Notes: generated from the sequence alone by a model not told the origin. 64,000 nt of DNA from Rhodoferax sp. (GCF_025354435.1 NZ_JANXMU010000045.1:1-64000); one strand, 5' to 3'; numbered from the stretch's first letter, positions 17,814-27,323 are shown. Numbers and translations are program-made.

Positions 17814-19079
17814 ATGCACATTTATTTAGTCGGCGGCGCTGTCCGCGACACCTTGCTGGGTCGTCCCAGCGGCGACCGCGATTGGGTAGTGGTAGGGGCT
17901 ACACCCGATGCGCTGGTGGCCCAGGGCTACCTGCCGGTGGGCAAAGACTTTCCGGTCTTTCTGCATCCGCGCACCCACGAGGAATACGCCCTGGCCCGTA
18001 CCGAGCGCAAGACGGCCCCTGGCTACCACGGCTTTGCGGTCCACGCGGCCATCGACGTGACGCTGGAGCAAGACCTGGCCCGGCGTGACCTTACTATCAA
18101 TTCAATAGCTGCTAGCGCAAGTGGAACATACGCTAGTGGCCAATTAGACGTAAATTTTGAATCCTTGTCCGACCCCTTTGGCGGCCAGCGCGACCTGCAG
18201 GCCAAGGTGTTGCGCCACGTCACCGACGCGTTCCGCGAAGACCCGGTGCGCATCCTGCGCGTAGCCCGCTTTGCCGCGCGCTTCACCGACTTCACCGTGG
18301 CCTCCGAGACCATGGACCTGATGATTGAGATGGTGGCCGCCGGCGAGGTCGATGCCCTGGTGCCCGAGCGCGTGTGGCAGGAGCTGGCCCGCGGCCTGAT
18401 GGAGCCGCGGCCTTCGCGTATGTTCGAGGTGCTGCGCGACTGCGGTGCCCTGGCCCGGCTGCTGCCCGAGGTAGCAGCCCTGTGGGGTGTACCCCAGCGC
18501 GCCGATTACCACCCCGAGATCGATACCGGCATCCACGTGATGATGGTGCTGGACATGGCTGCGCGCCTAAAGGCCCCGCTGCCGGTGCGCTTTGCCTGCC
18601 TGACACACGATTTGGGCAAAGCCACCACGCCCGCTGACGTGTTGCCCCGCCACATCGGCCACGAGATGCGCAGTGCGGATCTATTGAAAGGCCTGTGCCA
18701 GCGCCTGCGCGTGCCCACCGATTGCCGCGACCTGGCCGACGTAGTGGCCCGCGAGCACGGCAACATCCACCGCGGGCTGGACCTCAACGCCGCCGCCGCC
18801 CTGCGCTTGTTGGAGCGGGCCGATGCTTTTCGCAAACCGCAGCGTTTTGCCGATGCCTTGTTGGCCTGCGAATGCGATGCGCGGGGAAGGCTGGGCCTAG
18901 ACGAGCAGGCTTACCCGCAGCGCCCGCACTGGCTGGCGGTGTTACAGGCCGCGCAGTCAGTGGTCACCGAGCCCATTGCCAAAGCCGCCCAGGACAAAGG
19001 CGTGCAAGGCAAAGAGATCGGGGGCTTGGTGCATGCCGCGCGGGTGGCGGCGATCAAAGATGCGCAGCTGTGCGATTAG
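17814..19079 (+). CDS. cca: Multifunctional CCA-adding enzyme with a repeat-encoded insert
   Basis: 421-aa tRNA nucleotidyltransferase starting MHIYLVGGAVRDTLLG. Head domain: GGAVRD, DRDW metal site, RRDLTIN. Neck: EDPVRILRVARFAARF. C-terminal HD phosphohydrolase domain (THDLGK, REHGNIHRG). It repairs the 3' CCA of tRNAs. Relatives go almost directly from RRDLTINxxA to the DPFGG segment. Here about 18 extra residues (SIAASASGTYASGQLDVNF) intervene, encoded by a family A repeat at 18092-18148 read in frame. The 3' end overlaps the convergent LacI-type gene by 4 bp. Confidence 0.95.
   Translation: MHIYLVGGAVRDTLLGRPSGDRDWVVVGATPDALVAQGYLPVGKDFPVFLHPRTHEEYALARTERKTAPGYHGFAVHAAIDVTLEQDLARRDLTINSIAASASGTYASGQLDVNFESLSDPFGGQRDLQAKVLRHVTDAFREDPVRILRVARFAARFTDFTVASETMDLMIEMVAAGEVDALVPERVWQELARGLMEPRPSRMFEVLRDCGALARLLPEVAALWGVPQRADYHPEIDTGIHVMMVLDMAARLKAPLPVRFACLTHDLGKATTPADVLPRHIGHEMRSADLLKGLCQRLRVPTDCRDLADVVAREHGNIHRGLDLNAAAALRLLERADAFRKPQRFADALLACECDARGRLGLDEQAYPQRPHWLAVLQAAQSVVTEPIAKAAQDKGVQGKEIGGLVHAARVAAIKDAQLCD
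18092..18148 (+). repeat. Repeat family A copy 5 (inside cca)
   Basis: Starts TACTATCAATTCAATAGCTG and ends CGCTAGTGGCCAATTAG. Sense to cca, read ACT-ATC-AAT-TCA-ATA. Shares GTGGAACATAC with copy 1. Confidence 0.82.
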
Positions 19080-20095
19080 CTGGTCGGAGGCGGGCCATCG
19101 CTGTCGCCGATTTCTAGTTCTGGCGTGCACAGTTTTTGCAGCGACTCCAGCGGTTCGCCGCGCAGGCGTGCCAAGGTCATTTCGGCCAGCGCCACACCGG
19201 TGGCAATGGGGGTGGGCTGCATCACCGCGGTGACGGTGGTGCGCACCACCGAGTCCGAGCCCAGTCCGTCGTACACGATCACAGACAGGTCGCGCCCCAG
19301 CACTAGGCCCGAATGCAGCACCGCGTGGACGGCACCGATACCGGCCAGATTGTTGTCTACCAGTACAGCGGTGGGGCGCTGGGGCAAGGCCAGCAGTTTT
19401 TGCATGGCCGCATAGCCGGACCTGCGCTCCAAGGCATTGCGCTGCACCGACAGCGGTTTGAGCGGAACACCCGCCGCCTTCAGGCTGGCGCAAAAACCGG
19501 CATAGCGCTGGTCAGCAAAGTTGTATTCAGGCGGCGCGCCCAGATAGCCCAAGCGGCGGTGGCCCAGGCGCAGCAAACGGTCGGTGGCCATGCGCGCACC
19601 GGCCAGGTTGTCGAAGTCAAACCAGGCGTATTCGGAGGTCAGCGATGCACTGCGGCCGTAAGCTACAAATGCCACGTTGCGCGCCTGCAGCAGCTCCAGC
19701 CGCCGGTCGCGTACGCGGGTGCGAGGCACCACGAACACGCCGATGTGGCGGCCGGTAATGGCCCGCTCGTAAGCGGCCAACTCGTCGTCGGCCGAGGCCG
19801 ACACAATCAGCAAATCCAGACCCGACTGGGCGAAACGCTCGCTCATCGAGGAAGCGACCTGCAAGAACTGCTGGTCGCCCAGATCGCCGGTGGTGACGGG
19901 GAACACGATGCCCACGGCATCGGCCCGTCCCAGCGCCAGGCCCCGGGCCCGTGCGTCGGCCCGGTAGTCCATGCGTGCAGCAGCCTCTAAAACGGCGCGG
20001 CGTGTGGCCGCTGCCACTTCGGGATAGCCGTTCATGGCGCGGCTCACGGTGGTGAGCGACAGGCCGAGTTCTTCGGCAATCCGTTTCAGTGACAT
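19076..20095 (-). CDS. LacI-family transcriptional regulator
   Basis: 339-aa protein. N-terminal helix-turn-helix RIAEELGLSLTTVSRAMNG with hinge ARMDYRADARARGLALGR, then a periplasmic-binding-type sensor domain (VGIVFPVTTGDLGDQQF; FDNLAGARMATDRLLRLGHRRLGYLG). Divergent from the porin and next to a complete sugar ABC transporter. A perfect LacI-type palindrome at 21857-21876 upstream of the transporter genes is its likely operator. Inferred role: repressor of the uptake locus, relieved by a sugar or sugar phosphate. Confidence 0.92.
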   Translation of the reverse strand: MSLKRIAEELGLSLTTVSRAMNGYPEVAAATRRAVLEAAARMDYRADARARGLALGRADAVGIVFPVTTGDLGDQQFLQVASSMSERFAQSGLDLLIVSASADDELAAYERAITGRHIGVFVVPRTRVRDRRLELLQARNVAFVAYGRSASLTSEYAWFDFDNLAGARMATDRLLRLGHRRLGYLGAPPEYNFADQRYAGFCASLKAAGVPLKPLSVQRNALERRSGYAAMQKLLALPQRPTAVLVDNNLAGIGAVHAVLHSGLVLGRDLSVIVYDGLGSDSVVRTTVTAVMQPTPIATGVALAEMTLARLRGEPLESLQKLCTPELEIGDSDGPPPTS

Positions 20096-20604
20096 CTATG
20101 GAGGGTAGTGGGTGGGGCTGGTGGTCGATACAGGCCAAAGGGGGTTAAATGTAACGGCATGTCAAACACCCCTGGGCTGGGTACGGCACGCAGACTGTCG
20201 CAATTCTGCAACATGGGGCGGAATTTGGAAAAAATAATTAGTTCCTCTTTTGGTAACTTATTTTTCCGGTTACAGCTTTGTTACATCGACATAAAAGGCC
20301 ACTTCGTCGATGGCAGGAATCGGCGTTCAAAAAAGGCGGTCATGGGAGGGGAAATCGGTTTTTTGTACCGGTATGTAACTCTCTTGTAACTATTGTTTGT
20401 ACCTACCTCCTGTAAATATCTGAGAAGTAAGTTAAGGCTTCCCTATTTGTATGACTATTGGGGTTCAACCTGATCCCTGCGTAAACACAGGTAACAAAGA
20501 ATGCAACAGGTTTGCAATCTTTGGTGGCGAATAAGGGCTCCGCAAGGCCCTGCCTGAACACAGACGCAAATCCCTCGCAAAACTTATACACACAGGAGAT
20601 TTCC
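20096..20604. promoter_or_regulatory. 509-bp divergent regulatory region upstream of the porin
   Basis: No gene found. The region is unusually AT-rich and contains at least seven GTAAC/GTTAC motifs (20150, 20253, 20269, 20280, 20374, 20385, 20490). Two pairs form direct repeats with 11-bp spacing: GTTACAgctttGTTACA (20269-20285) and TGTAACtctctTGTAAC (20374-20390), in opposite orientation. Tandem half-sites 11 bp apart are the arrangement used by OmpR/PhoB-family regulators, which often control porins. No exact promoter could be fixed. Confidence 0.5.
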
Positions 20605-21639
20605 TTGAGCCACATTTTGAATACCGCACTCCGCGCCACTGCACTCGCCGCCATGGCGATGGTGTCCGCCGCCGCTTTCGCTGCCGTCGATATCGACGCC
20701 AACATCGAGTTGGACAGCAAGGTTCTGAACCAAAGCCGTGGCGCTTCCCAGTCGGGCCGCGTCGAGCTCAATGGCAGTAAGAAGATGGGTTCCCAGTACT
20801 TCATCGCTGGCCGCGCAACCTACCTGGCCCATCCAGATGGCACCGCTGGTACCGATGACTTGTGGGCTCAAATCGGTAACGACACCGCTGACATCAAGCT
20901 GGGTCGTTTCGAAGCCGCTAATCTGTTCCAAACCCCTGGCGACGTGTTGGTGGACTACGCTGGTTTCACGCCTTACCAAGCCAATGTGCTGCGCGGCCGT
21001 CAAGGTGCGTATGGCAATGGCAATGCATCTTTCCGCGCTGCTGGCACTTTGCTGCTGGGTGGCGGTTTCTCGTTTGAACTGGGTGCCGTGTCCAGTAAAG
21101 GTAGCGGCGCTACCGGCCTGCGCCCTGTGTTGAGCTACGCCAACGGCCCATTGCATTTGGCTGGTGGTATTGAAGCTATCCAATACAGCAGCGTTGCCGG
21201 TTCGGCTGCGGGCACCACCACTACCTGCGGTGTCACCGTAGGCTCGGCATGCACCACCACCGTCACTTCGTTGGCTACACCTGCTACCGTTGGTTCGCGC
21301 CAAACCGGCTTCGGCCTGACGGGTGACTACAACTTCGGTGGCTTTACCCTGACCAGCAATTTTGCGTCGGGCAAGGACATCAATGGTCTGAAGCAAAGCA
21401 CGTTTGCCCTGATGGGTGCATTTGGTAACCTGACGGTTGCCAGCGTGTTCGGCAAGGCTGCACAAGCCACCGGCGACGACATGAAGGTCACCACTTTCTG
21501 GGCTGCTTACGCCATTCCTTTCTTTGACGTGAAGGGCGCAACCATCACCCCCGCAGTGATGTACTCCAAGGGCAGCGGCGCGAACAGCTCTGCTCCTAAG
21601 TCGTCTGGCGGCGCAGTGCGCGTGCACTACGATTTCTAA
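20605..21639 (+). CDS. Outer-membrane porin, TTG start
   Basis: 344-aa beta-barrel protein. The TTG at 20605 is the likely start: AGGAG precedes it by 8 bp, and the product begins with a signal peptide (LNTALRATALAAMAMVSAAAFA). The mature chain alternates short amphipathic strands (RVELNGSKKMGSQYFIAGRA, ADIKLGRFEAANLF) and ends in the aromatic strand AVRVHYDF required for outer-membrane insertion. The gene sits between the LacI regulator and the sugar ABC genes, so a sugar-uptake porin is plausible; the barrel subfamily was not identified. Confidence 0.85.
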   Translation: MSHILNTALRATALAAMAMVSAAAFAAVDIDANIELDSKVLNQSRGASQSGRVELNGSKKMGSQYFIAGRATYLAHPDGTAGTDDLWAQIGNDTADIKLGRFEAANLFQTPGDVLVDYAGFTPYQANVLRGRQGAYGNGNASFRAAGTLLLGGGFSFELGAVSSKGSGATGLRPVLSYANGPLHLAGGIEAIQYSSVAGSAAGTTTTCGVTVGSACTTTVTSLATPATVGSRQTGFGLTGDYNFGGFTLTSNFASGKDINGLKQSTFALMGAFGNLTVASVFGKAAQATGDDMKVTTFWAAYAIPFFDVKGATITPAVMYSKGSGANSSAPKSSGGAVRVHYDF

Positions 21640-21710
21640 GCTGTTTACAGCGGTATCCGCTGTACCTGCAAGCCAGTTCCTCTAGGGGACCTGCTGGCCT
21701 GCTAAAAATA

Positions 21711-21751
21711 GAAAAGCCTACATCTGCCGTCTTGGCGGGTGTGGGCTTTTT
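21711..21751 (+). terminator. Rho-independent terminator after the porin
   Basis: GAAAAGCC ... GGCTTTTT imperfect stem with an inner GCC/GGC pair and T-run, about 70 bp after the porin stop. It separates the porin from the ABC operon. Confidence 0.85.
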
Positions 21752-21856
21752 GCATGGTGGGCCAGCATCGGCAGCCGCCGTATTTGCACCGCCCGCCAAC
21801 GACTTTACCCAACAAGGGGGAGCTGTTTGGGGTTTCCTCGGGTAAACCCAGTGTTC

Positions 21857-21876
21857 AATTCAAAGCGCTTTGAATT
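21857..21876. promoter_or_regulatory. Perfect 20-bp palindromic operator, LacI type
   Basis: AATTCAAAGCGCTTTGAATT is a perfect palindrome with the central GCGC typical of LacI-family operators. It is followed directly by TATACT (21876-21881), a possible -10, so binding would block the promoter. It lies 104 bp before the binding-protein start codon. Probable target of the LacI-family protein at 19076-20095. Confidence 0.85.
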
Positions 21877-21979
21877 TATACTGCATTGGCTTTGAATAGC
21901 GACAAACTTCGGCCTTTGGGGGTGGCAAAAGCCAGCTTTCTTACCCCAGGCCGATCCCGAACACAACAGGAGACATTCC

Positions 21980-23260
21980 ATGACAGCAATGACTAAAACC
22001 GCAGCCGCCGTGCTGATCAGCTTCGGCGCACTGGGTGCCATTGGCGCGCATGCAGCAGGCGTTACCGTCACCATTTCGTGTGGCTCTGTCGGCCAGGATT
22101 TCGAGTTCTGCAAAAAGGCTGGCGACGAGTGGAGCGCCAAGACCGGTAACACCGTCAAACACCTGAGCATTCCCCAGTCCTCTAGCGACATTCTGGGCTT
22201 GTTCCGCCAGATGTTTGCGGCCAAGGCGACCGAGCTGGACGTGCTGTCCGTCGATGTGGTGTGGCCCGGCCTGTTGAAAGAGCATTTGCTAGACCTGACC
22301 CCATATGCCAACGGCGCGCAAAAAGACCATTTCCCCGCCATTGTTGCCAACAATACCGTTAACGGCAAGCTGCTGGCCATGCCCTGGTTTACCGATGCGG
22401 GCGTACTGTATTACCGCAAGGATTTGCTGGCAAAGTACAACGAAAAAGCACCTACAACCTGGGCTGAGTTGACCGCTACCGCCACCAAGGTCATGGAAGG
22501 CGAGCGCAAAGCCGGTGCTCCCGACATGCAAGGTTTTGTGTTTCAGGCCAAAGCCTACGAAGGCCTGACCTGCGACGGCGTGGAATGGGTGTCCAGTTTT
22601 GGTGGCGGCAACATTGTGGACAGTACCGGAAAAATCACCATCAACAACCCCCAGGCTGCCAAAGCACTGGACACTGCCGCTGGCTGGATCGGCACCATTG
22701 CCCCCACCGGCGTGCTGAACTACGGCGAAGAAGAAGCCCGTGGCGTGTTCCAAAAGGGCAATGCCGTGTTCATGCGCAACTGGCCCTATGCCTGGTCGCT
22801 GAGCCAGGGAGCAGACAGCCCCGTCAAGGGCAAGGTCGGTGTGGTGGCTTTGCCCAAGGGTGATGGCGGCAAGACAGCAGCTACCTTGGGCGGCTGGCAG
22901 CTGGCGGTCAGCAAGTATTCCAAGAACCCCAAGGAGTCGGCTGATCTGGTGATGTACCTGACCAGCGCTGCGGTGCAAAAAGACCGCGCCATCCGCGGTT
23001 CGTACAACCCAACGATTGCTGCGCTGTACAAAGACAAGGAAGTGCTGACTGCCAACCCCTTCTTCGGCGACCTGTATGACACCTTTGTGGGTGCAGTGCC
23101 ACGGCCTGCCACCATCACCGGTGCCAAGTACAACGAAGTCTCCGCTGCATTCTGGAATGCCACCCATGAAGTGCTGTCCAAGAAGTCCACTGGTGCAGAA
23201 AGCGTGAAGAAGCTGGAAGGCAAGCTGAACGGTATCCGTCGCGGCCCTAACTGGAACTAA
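21980..23260 (+). CDS. Sugar ABC transporter substrate-binding protein (ThuE/MalE type)
   Basis: 426-aa periplasmic protein with a Sec signal ending AHA-AG, start supported by AGGAGA. Family 1 binding-protein features: VTISCGSVGQDFEFCKKAGDEW, DVLSVDVVWPGLLKEH, MPWFTDAGVLYYRKDLL and FMRNWPYAW. Relatives bind trehalose, maltose, sucrose or alpha-glucosides. First gene of a four-gene transport operon under the palindromic operator. Confidence 0.92.
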   Translation: MTAMTKTAAAVLISFGALGAIGAHAAGVTVTISCGSVGQDFEFCKKAGDEWSAKTGNTVKHLSIPQSSSDILGLFRQMFAAKATELDVLSVDVVWPGLLKEHLLDLTPYANGAQKDHFPAIVANNTVNGKLLAMPWFTDAGVLYYRKDLLAKYNEKAPTTWAELTATATKVMEGERKAGAPDMQGFVFQAKAYEGLTCDGVEWVSSFGGGNIVDSTGKITINNPQAAKALDTAAGWIGTIAPTGVLNYGEEEARGVFQKGNAVFMRNWPYAWSLSQGADSPVKGKVGVVALPKGDGGKTAATLGGWQLAVSKYSKNPKESADLVMYLTSAAVQKDRAIRGSYNPTIAALYKDKEVLTANPFFGDLYDTFVGAVPRPATITGAKYNEVSAAFWNATHEVLSKKSTGAESVKKLEGKLNGIRRGPNWN

Positions 23261-23340
23261 GCCGCTTCCGTTGAGCCTCGGGCCGCTGCATGCTTGCCGT
23301 GCAGCGGCCCGTTCAGCCACTAGATCCCCTTGGAGTCTCC

Positions 23341-24273
23341 ATGAGCACTAAAACTTCTGAACTGACCCGCGAGCGCACCCGTAGCGCGTGGATATTTCTG
23401 GCCCCCACGCTGCTCGTTTTGTTGCTGGTAGCTGGCTGGCCGCTGAGCCGCACCATCTTTTTCAGTTTCACCGATGCCTCGCTGGAAGCGATTGGTGACT
23501 CCACTTACAAGATGGTGGGTTTCCAGAATTATTTTGGCGAATACGGCGTATTTAATTTGAACGCGGTCGAGGGCTTCTGGAACACCGACTGGGGTATGGC
23601 GATTCGTAATACCTTTAAGTTCTCCTTTTTCTCGGTGGTCACCGAGACGCTGCTGGGGGTGATCTTTGCTCTGGTGCTGAATGCCAACTTCAAGGGCCGC
23701 TCGTTTATCCGCGCTGCTGTGCTGGTGCCCTGGGCGATTCCGACCATCGTGTCGGCCAAGATGTGGGCCTGGATCATGAACGACCAGTTTGGCGTGATGA
23801 ACGCCATGCTCCGCAGTGCCGGCATCATCGACCACAACATCGCCTGGACGGCCGATCCCCACTTTGCGCTGTGGTCCGTGGTGCTGGTGGACGTGTGGAA
23901 AACCACCCCCTTCATGGCCCTGCTGATTCTGGCCGCGCTGCAAATGCTGCCCACCGACTGCTACGAAGCCGCCCACGTCGACGGTATCCACCCGGTACGG
24001 GTGTTCTTCAAGGTCACCTTGCCACTGATTTGGCCCGCCTTGATGGTGGCGGTGATCTTCCGCTTGCTGGATGCCCTGCGGGTGTTCGACATCATTTATG
24101 TCATGACATCCAACAGCGTGGACACCATCAGCATGTCGGGCTTTGTGCGACGGGAAATTGTGGACAACAACTATGTGGGCTATGGCTCAGCGGCCTCCAC
24201 GGTGCTGTTTCTGATCATTGGGGCTTGCACGGTGCTGTACCTGAAGCTGGCCAAAGTGGATATGTCGAAATAA
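23341..24273 (+). CDS. Sugar ABC transporter permease (MalF/ThuF type)
   Basis: 310-aa membrane protein, six predicted TM helices. First helix IFLAPTLLVLLLVAGWPL; the ATPase-contacting EAA loop reads EAAHVDGIHPVRVFFKVTLP. It starts 80 bp after the binding-protein gene and 10 bp before the second permease gene. Pairs with it to form the translocation channel. Confidence 0.94.
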   Translation: MSTKTSELTRERTRSAWIFLAPTLLVLLLVAGWPLSRTIFFSFTDASLEAIGDSTYKMVGFQNYFGEYGVFNLNAVEGFWNTDWGMAIRNTFKFSFFSVVTETLLGVIFALVLNANFKGRSFIRAAVLVPWAIPTIVSAKMWAWIMNDQFGVMNAMLRSAGIIDHNIAWTADPHFALWSVVLVDVWKTTPFMALLILAALQMLPTDCYEAAHVDGIHPVRVFFKVTLPLIWPALMVAVIFRLLDALRVFDIIYVMTSNSVDTISMSGFVRREIVDNNYVGYGSAASTVLFLIIGACTVLYLKLAKVDMSK

Positions 24274-24283
24274 GGACCACGCC

Positions 24284-25129
24284 ATGAACTACCAACAACA
24301 AAAAATACTTGGCACCATCGGTTTGTACCTGCTGGTGGCTGTCATCGCACTGTTTTGCCTGTTCCCGTTCTACTTTGCGATTGTCACGTCGCTCAAGTCC
24401 GGCACCGAACTGTTCAGTTCCTCGCTGTGGCCTGCCGCACCGTCGTTCAAGAACTACATCGCCATGTTCACCGTGGCCGAGCACCCGTTTGGCCGCCACA
24501 TCCTCAACTCGCTGATGGTGTCCACCCTGGTGGTGATTGCCTCGCTGTTTCTGGGCGTGACGGCTTCTTATGCGCTCGGCCGTATCCAGTTCCGGGGCCG
24601 TGGCCTGCTGCTGCTGACGGTGCTGGCGGTGTCCATGTTCCCGCAGGTGGCGGTGCTGTCGGGCATGTTTGAGCTGATGCAGTACATCGGCTTCTACAAC
24701 CACTGGTGGGGCCTGACCTTGCCGTACATGGTGTTCACCCTGCCGTTTACAGTCTGGGTGCTGACCACCTTTGTGCGCGACCTGCCCAAAGAGCTGGAAG
24801 AGGCCGCCATCATGGACGGCTGCACCCCCTGGGGCATCATCACCAAGGTGTTTCTGCCGGTGATGTGGCCGGCGCTGGTGACGACCGGCCTGTTGGCTTT
24901 CATTGCCGCCTGGAACGAGTTCATGTTCGCCCTGACCTTCGTGCTGAACAACGCCGACCGCACGGTGCCGGTGTCGATTTCGCTCATCAGCGGTGCCGAC
25001 AAGTATGAGATCCCATGGGGCAAGATCATGGCCGCCTCGGTGCTGGTCACCCTGCCATTGATCGCGCTGGTGCTGATATTCCAACGCAAGATTGTGGGCG
25101 GCCTAACGGCAGGCGCCGTCAAGGGCTGA
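24284..25129 (+). CDS. Sugar ABC transporter permease (MalG/ThuG type)
   Basis: 281-aa membrane protein, six predicted TM helices. EAA loop EEAAIMDGCTPWGIITKVFL; C-terminal FQRKIVGGLTAGAVKG is the usual end of MalG-type subunits. Forms the channel with the permease encoded just upstream. Confidence 0.94.
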   Translation: MNYQQQKILGTIGLYLLVAVIALFCLFPFYFAIVTSLKSGTELFSSSLWPAAPSFKNYIAMFTVAEHPFGRHILNSLMVSTLVVIASLFLGVTASYALGRIQFRGRGLLLLTVLAVSMFPQVAVLSGMFELMQYIGFYNHWWGLTLPYMVFTLPFTVWVLTTFVRDLPKELEEAAIMDGCTPWGIITKVFLPVMWPALVTTGLLAFIAAWNEFMFALTFVLNNADRTVPVSISLISGADKYEIPWGKIMAASVLVTLPLIALVLIFQRKIVGGLTAGAVKG

Positions 25130-25178
25130 GTGCCAGCCCGTCCTCCCCAACATTTCTTAAAAACAGTAGGAGACCTCC

Positions 25179-26369
25179 ATGTCTGAAATTCGATTCCGTG
25201 ATGTCCACAAGCGCTATGCCAGCCACCTGCCCGACACCATCCGCAAGGTCGATCTGGACATTGACAAGGGCGAGTTTGTGGTTTTTGTCGGCCCGTCGGG
25301 ATGCGGAAAGTCCACGTTGCTGCGCATGGTGGCAGGCTTGGAAGACATCACCAGCGGCGAGCTGAGCATTAACGGCCAGCGCATGAACGAAACCCCCCCG
25401 TCGCGCCGTGGCGTGGCCATGGTGTTCCAAAGCTATGCGTTGTACCCGCATATGACCGTGTACGACAACATGGCCTTCGGCCTGAAGCAGGCCAAGACCG
25501 ATGCCAACACGGTAGAGCAGCGGGTGCAAAAAGCCTCCAAGATTTTGCAGCTCGACCTGCTGCTCAAGCGCCTGCCCAAAGAACTCTCCGGCGGCCAGCG
25601 CCAGCGGGTCGCCATTGGCCGCGCCATCGTGCGCGAACCCGATGTGTTTTTGTTCGACGAGCCTTTGTCCAACCTGGATGCTTCGCTGCGCGTGCAAACC
25701 CGGCTGGAAATCGCCAAACTGCACAAAGACATCGGTACCGCCAGCATGATCTACGTGACCCACGACCAGGTGGAGGCCATGACCCTGGCCGACAAGATCG
25801 TCTTGCTCAATGCCGGTGAAGCCGTGCAGCGCGACGGTAGCGTGGCCCAGTGTGGCGCGCCGCTGCAGCTTTACCACCACCCGGTCAACAAGTTTGTGGC
25901 GGGCTTTATCGGCAGCCCCAAGATGAACTTCATCGCCGCCCGCCTGACCCGAGCCAACGGGAAAAGCGCGGTCGCCACCGTGGCCGATGTGGAAGTGCAT
26001 GCCGAGGTGGATGCCACCCGCATCGCTGCCAATGCCGACGTGACGATTGGGGTGCGTCCTGAGCACGTGCAGATCGTGCCACCTGGTGGCCCCAACGTGG
26101 TGACCGGTTTGGTCGCCTTCCTGGAGCAACTCGGCGAAGCCAGCTACATCTACGTGCGTTTGACCGGTGGCGAGCTGGTCACTGTGCGCGAAAGCGGCCA
26201 GTCCAGCTGCAGCGTGGGCAACCCGGTGCACCTCTACTTCCCACCACATTGCATGCATTTGTTTGACGACAACGGCGTGGCCACCAAGCGCACCGCCCCA
26301 CAGGAAATCCTGGGCCAGCCGTTGGTGGCGGGTGTGTCGATTTCGCGGGCCTCCACGCACGCCAATTAA
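25179..26369 (+). CDS. Sugar ABC transporter ATPase (MalK/UgpC type)
   Basis: 396-aa cytoplasmic ATPase. Walker A GPSGCGKST, Q-loop VFQSYALYPHMTV, signature LSGGQRQRVAIGRAIV, Walker B FDEPLSNLD, H-loop VTHDQ. The C-terminal third holds the TOBE-type regulatory domain (VTIGVRPEHV, LGEASYIYVRL). Ribosome site AGGAGA. Last gene of the uptake operon; no glycoside hydrolase follows. Repeat family A copy 6 fills the gap to the convergent panC. Confidence 0.95.
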   Translation: MSEIRFRDVHKRYASHLPDTIRKVDLDIDKGEFVVFVGPSGCGKSTLLRMVAGLEDITSGELSINGQRMNETPPSRRGVAMVFQSYALYPHMTVYDNMAFGLKQAKTDANTVEQRVQKASKILQLDLLLKRLPKELSGGQRQRVAIGRAIVREPDVFLFDEPLSNLDASLRVQTRLEIAKLHKDIGTASMIYVTHDQVEAMTLADKIVLLNAGEAVQRDGSVAQCGAPLQLYHHPVNKFVAGFIGSPKMNFIAARLTRANGKSAVATVADVEVHAEVDATRIAANADVTIGVRPEHVQIVPPGGPNVVTGLVAFLEQLGEASYIYVRLTGGELVTVRESGQSSCSVGNPVHLYFPPHCMHLFDDNGVATKRTAPQEILGQPLVAGVSISRASTHAN

Positions 26370-26398
26370 GGCACCGGCCTGCGGGCCAGATTAGGCAT

Positions 26399-26453
26399 AA
26401 AAATAGCTGTTAGCGCATATTCTATAAGCGCTAGCAGCTCTTTTATTTGTAGC
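26399..26453 (-). repeat. Repeat family A copy 6
   Basis: Between convergent sugar ATPase gene and panC. Near-perfect hairpin AGCTGTTAGCGC / GCGCTAGCAGCT with T- and A-rich tails, able to act as a bidirectional terminator. Confidence 0.83.
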
Positions 26454-26480
26454 GTACGTGGGGCCGTGCCCACCCTAGCC

Positions 26481-27323
26481 TCAGACCTCTAAATTGTCGA
26501 TCAAGCGCGTGCTGCCCAAGCGGGCCGCGCCCAGCACCACCAGGGGCTCGTCGGCGGATTCTGGCGGCAGTAGGTCACTGCGGCGGCGGGCAACCAGGTA
26601 GTCGGGGGCCCAGCCGCGGGCGCGCAGGCTGTCCATGGCCTGGGCTTCCAGGGCCGGGATGTCGCTGGCACCGGCACGCAGCGCGGCGGCCAGCGTCTGC
26701 AAGGTTTTGGACAGTTGTACCGCCTCGGCCCGCTCGGCCGGGCTCAGGTAGCCATTGCGCGACGACAGGGCCAGGCCGTCGGCATCGCGCTGGGTGGGGC
26801 CACCCACCACGTCGATGGGCAGGGCAAACTGCTGCACCATGCGGCGGATCACCATCAGTTGCTGGTAGTCCTTCTGGCCGAAAAAGGCGGTGCGTTTTCC
26901 TTTGGCCTCGGAGAACACGCAGGTGAACAGCTTCATCACCACCGTGGCCACGCCGACGAAGAAGCCGGGGCGGAACTGCCCTTCCAGCAGGTCGGCCAGT
27001 GCCGGTGTGGGCTGGATCTTGAAGGTTTGCGGTTCGGGGTAAAGCACTTTTTCGGACGGGGCAAACAGCACATCGCAACCGGCATCGGCCAGCAGAGTGC
27101 AGTCGCGCTCCCAGGTGCGCGGGTAGCTGTCGAAGTCTTCGTGCGGCAAAAACTGCAACCGGTTCACAAAGATGCTGGCCACCGTCACATCGCCAAAAGG
27201 CTTGGCCTGGCGCACCAGGGCCAGGTGGCCTGCGTGCAGATTGCCCATGGTGGGCACGAAGGCCGGGTGCTGGTGGGCGCTGAGATGGGCGCGGAGTTCT
27301 TCGAGGGTGTGGGCAATGCGCAT
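26481..27323 (-). CDS. panC: Pantoate--beta-alanine ligase PanC
   Basis: 280-aa enzyme, usual length. [10 protein letters not shown] carries the HxGH nucleotide-binding motif; [10 protein letters not shown] and ALSSRNGYL (KMSKS-like position) are conserved active-site segments. It joins pantoate and beta-alanine with ATP to make pantothenate. Third gene of the run lytic transglycosylase / panB / panC on the minus strand; a nested palindrome separates it from panB. Confidence 0.96.
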   Translation of the reverse strand: MRIAHTLEELRAHLSAHQHPAFVPTMGNLHAGHLALVRQAKPFGDVTVASIFVNRLQFLPHEDFDSYPRTWERDCTLLADAGCDVLFAPSEKVLYPEPQTFKIQPTPALADLLEGQFRPGFFVGVATVVMKLFTCVFSEAKGKRTAFFGQKDYQQLMVIRRMVQQFALPIDVVGGPTQRDADGLALSSRNGYLSPAERAEAVQLSKTLQTLAAALRAGASDIPALEAQAMDSLRARGWAPDYLVARRRSDLLPPESADEPLVVLGAARLGSTRLIDNLEV

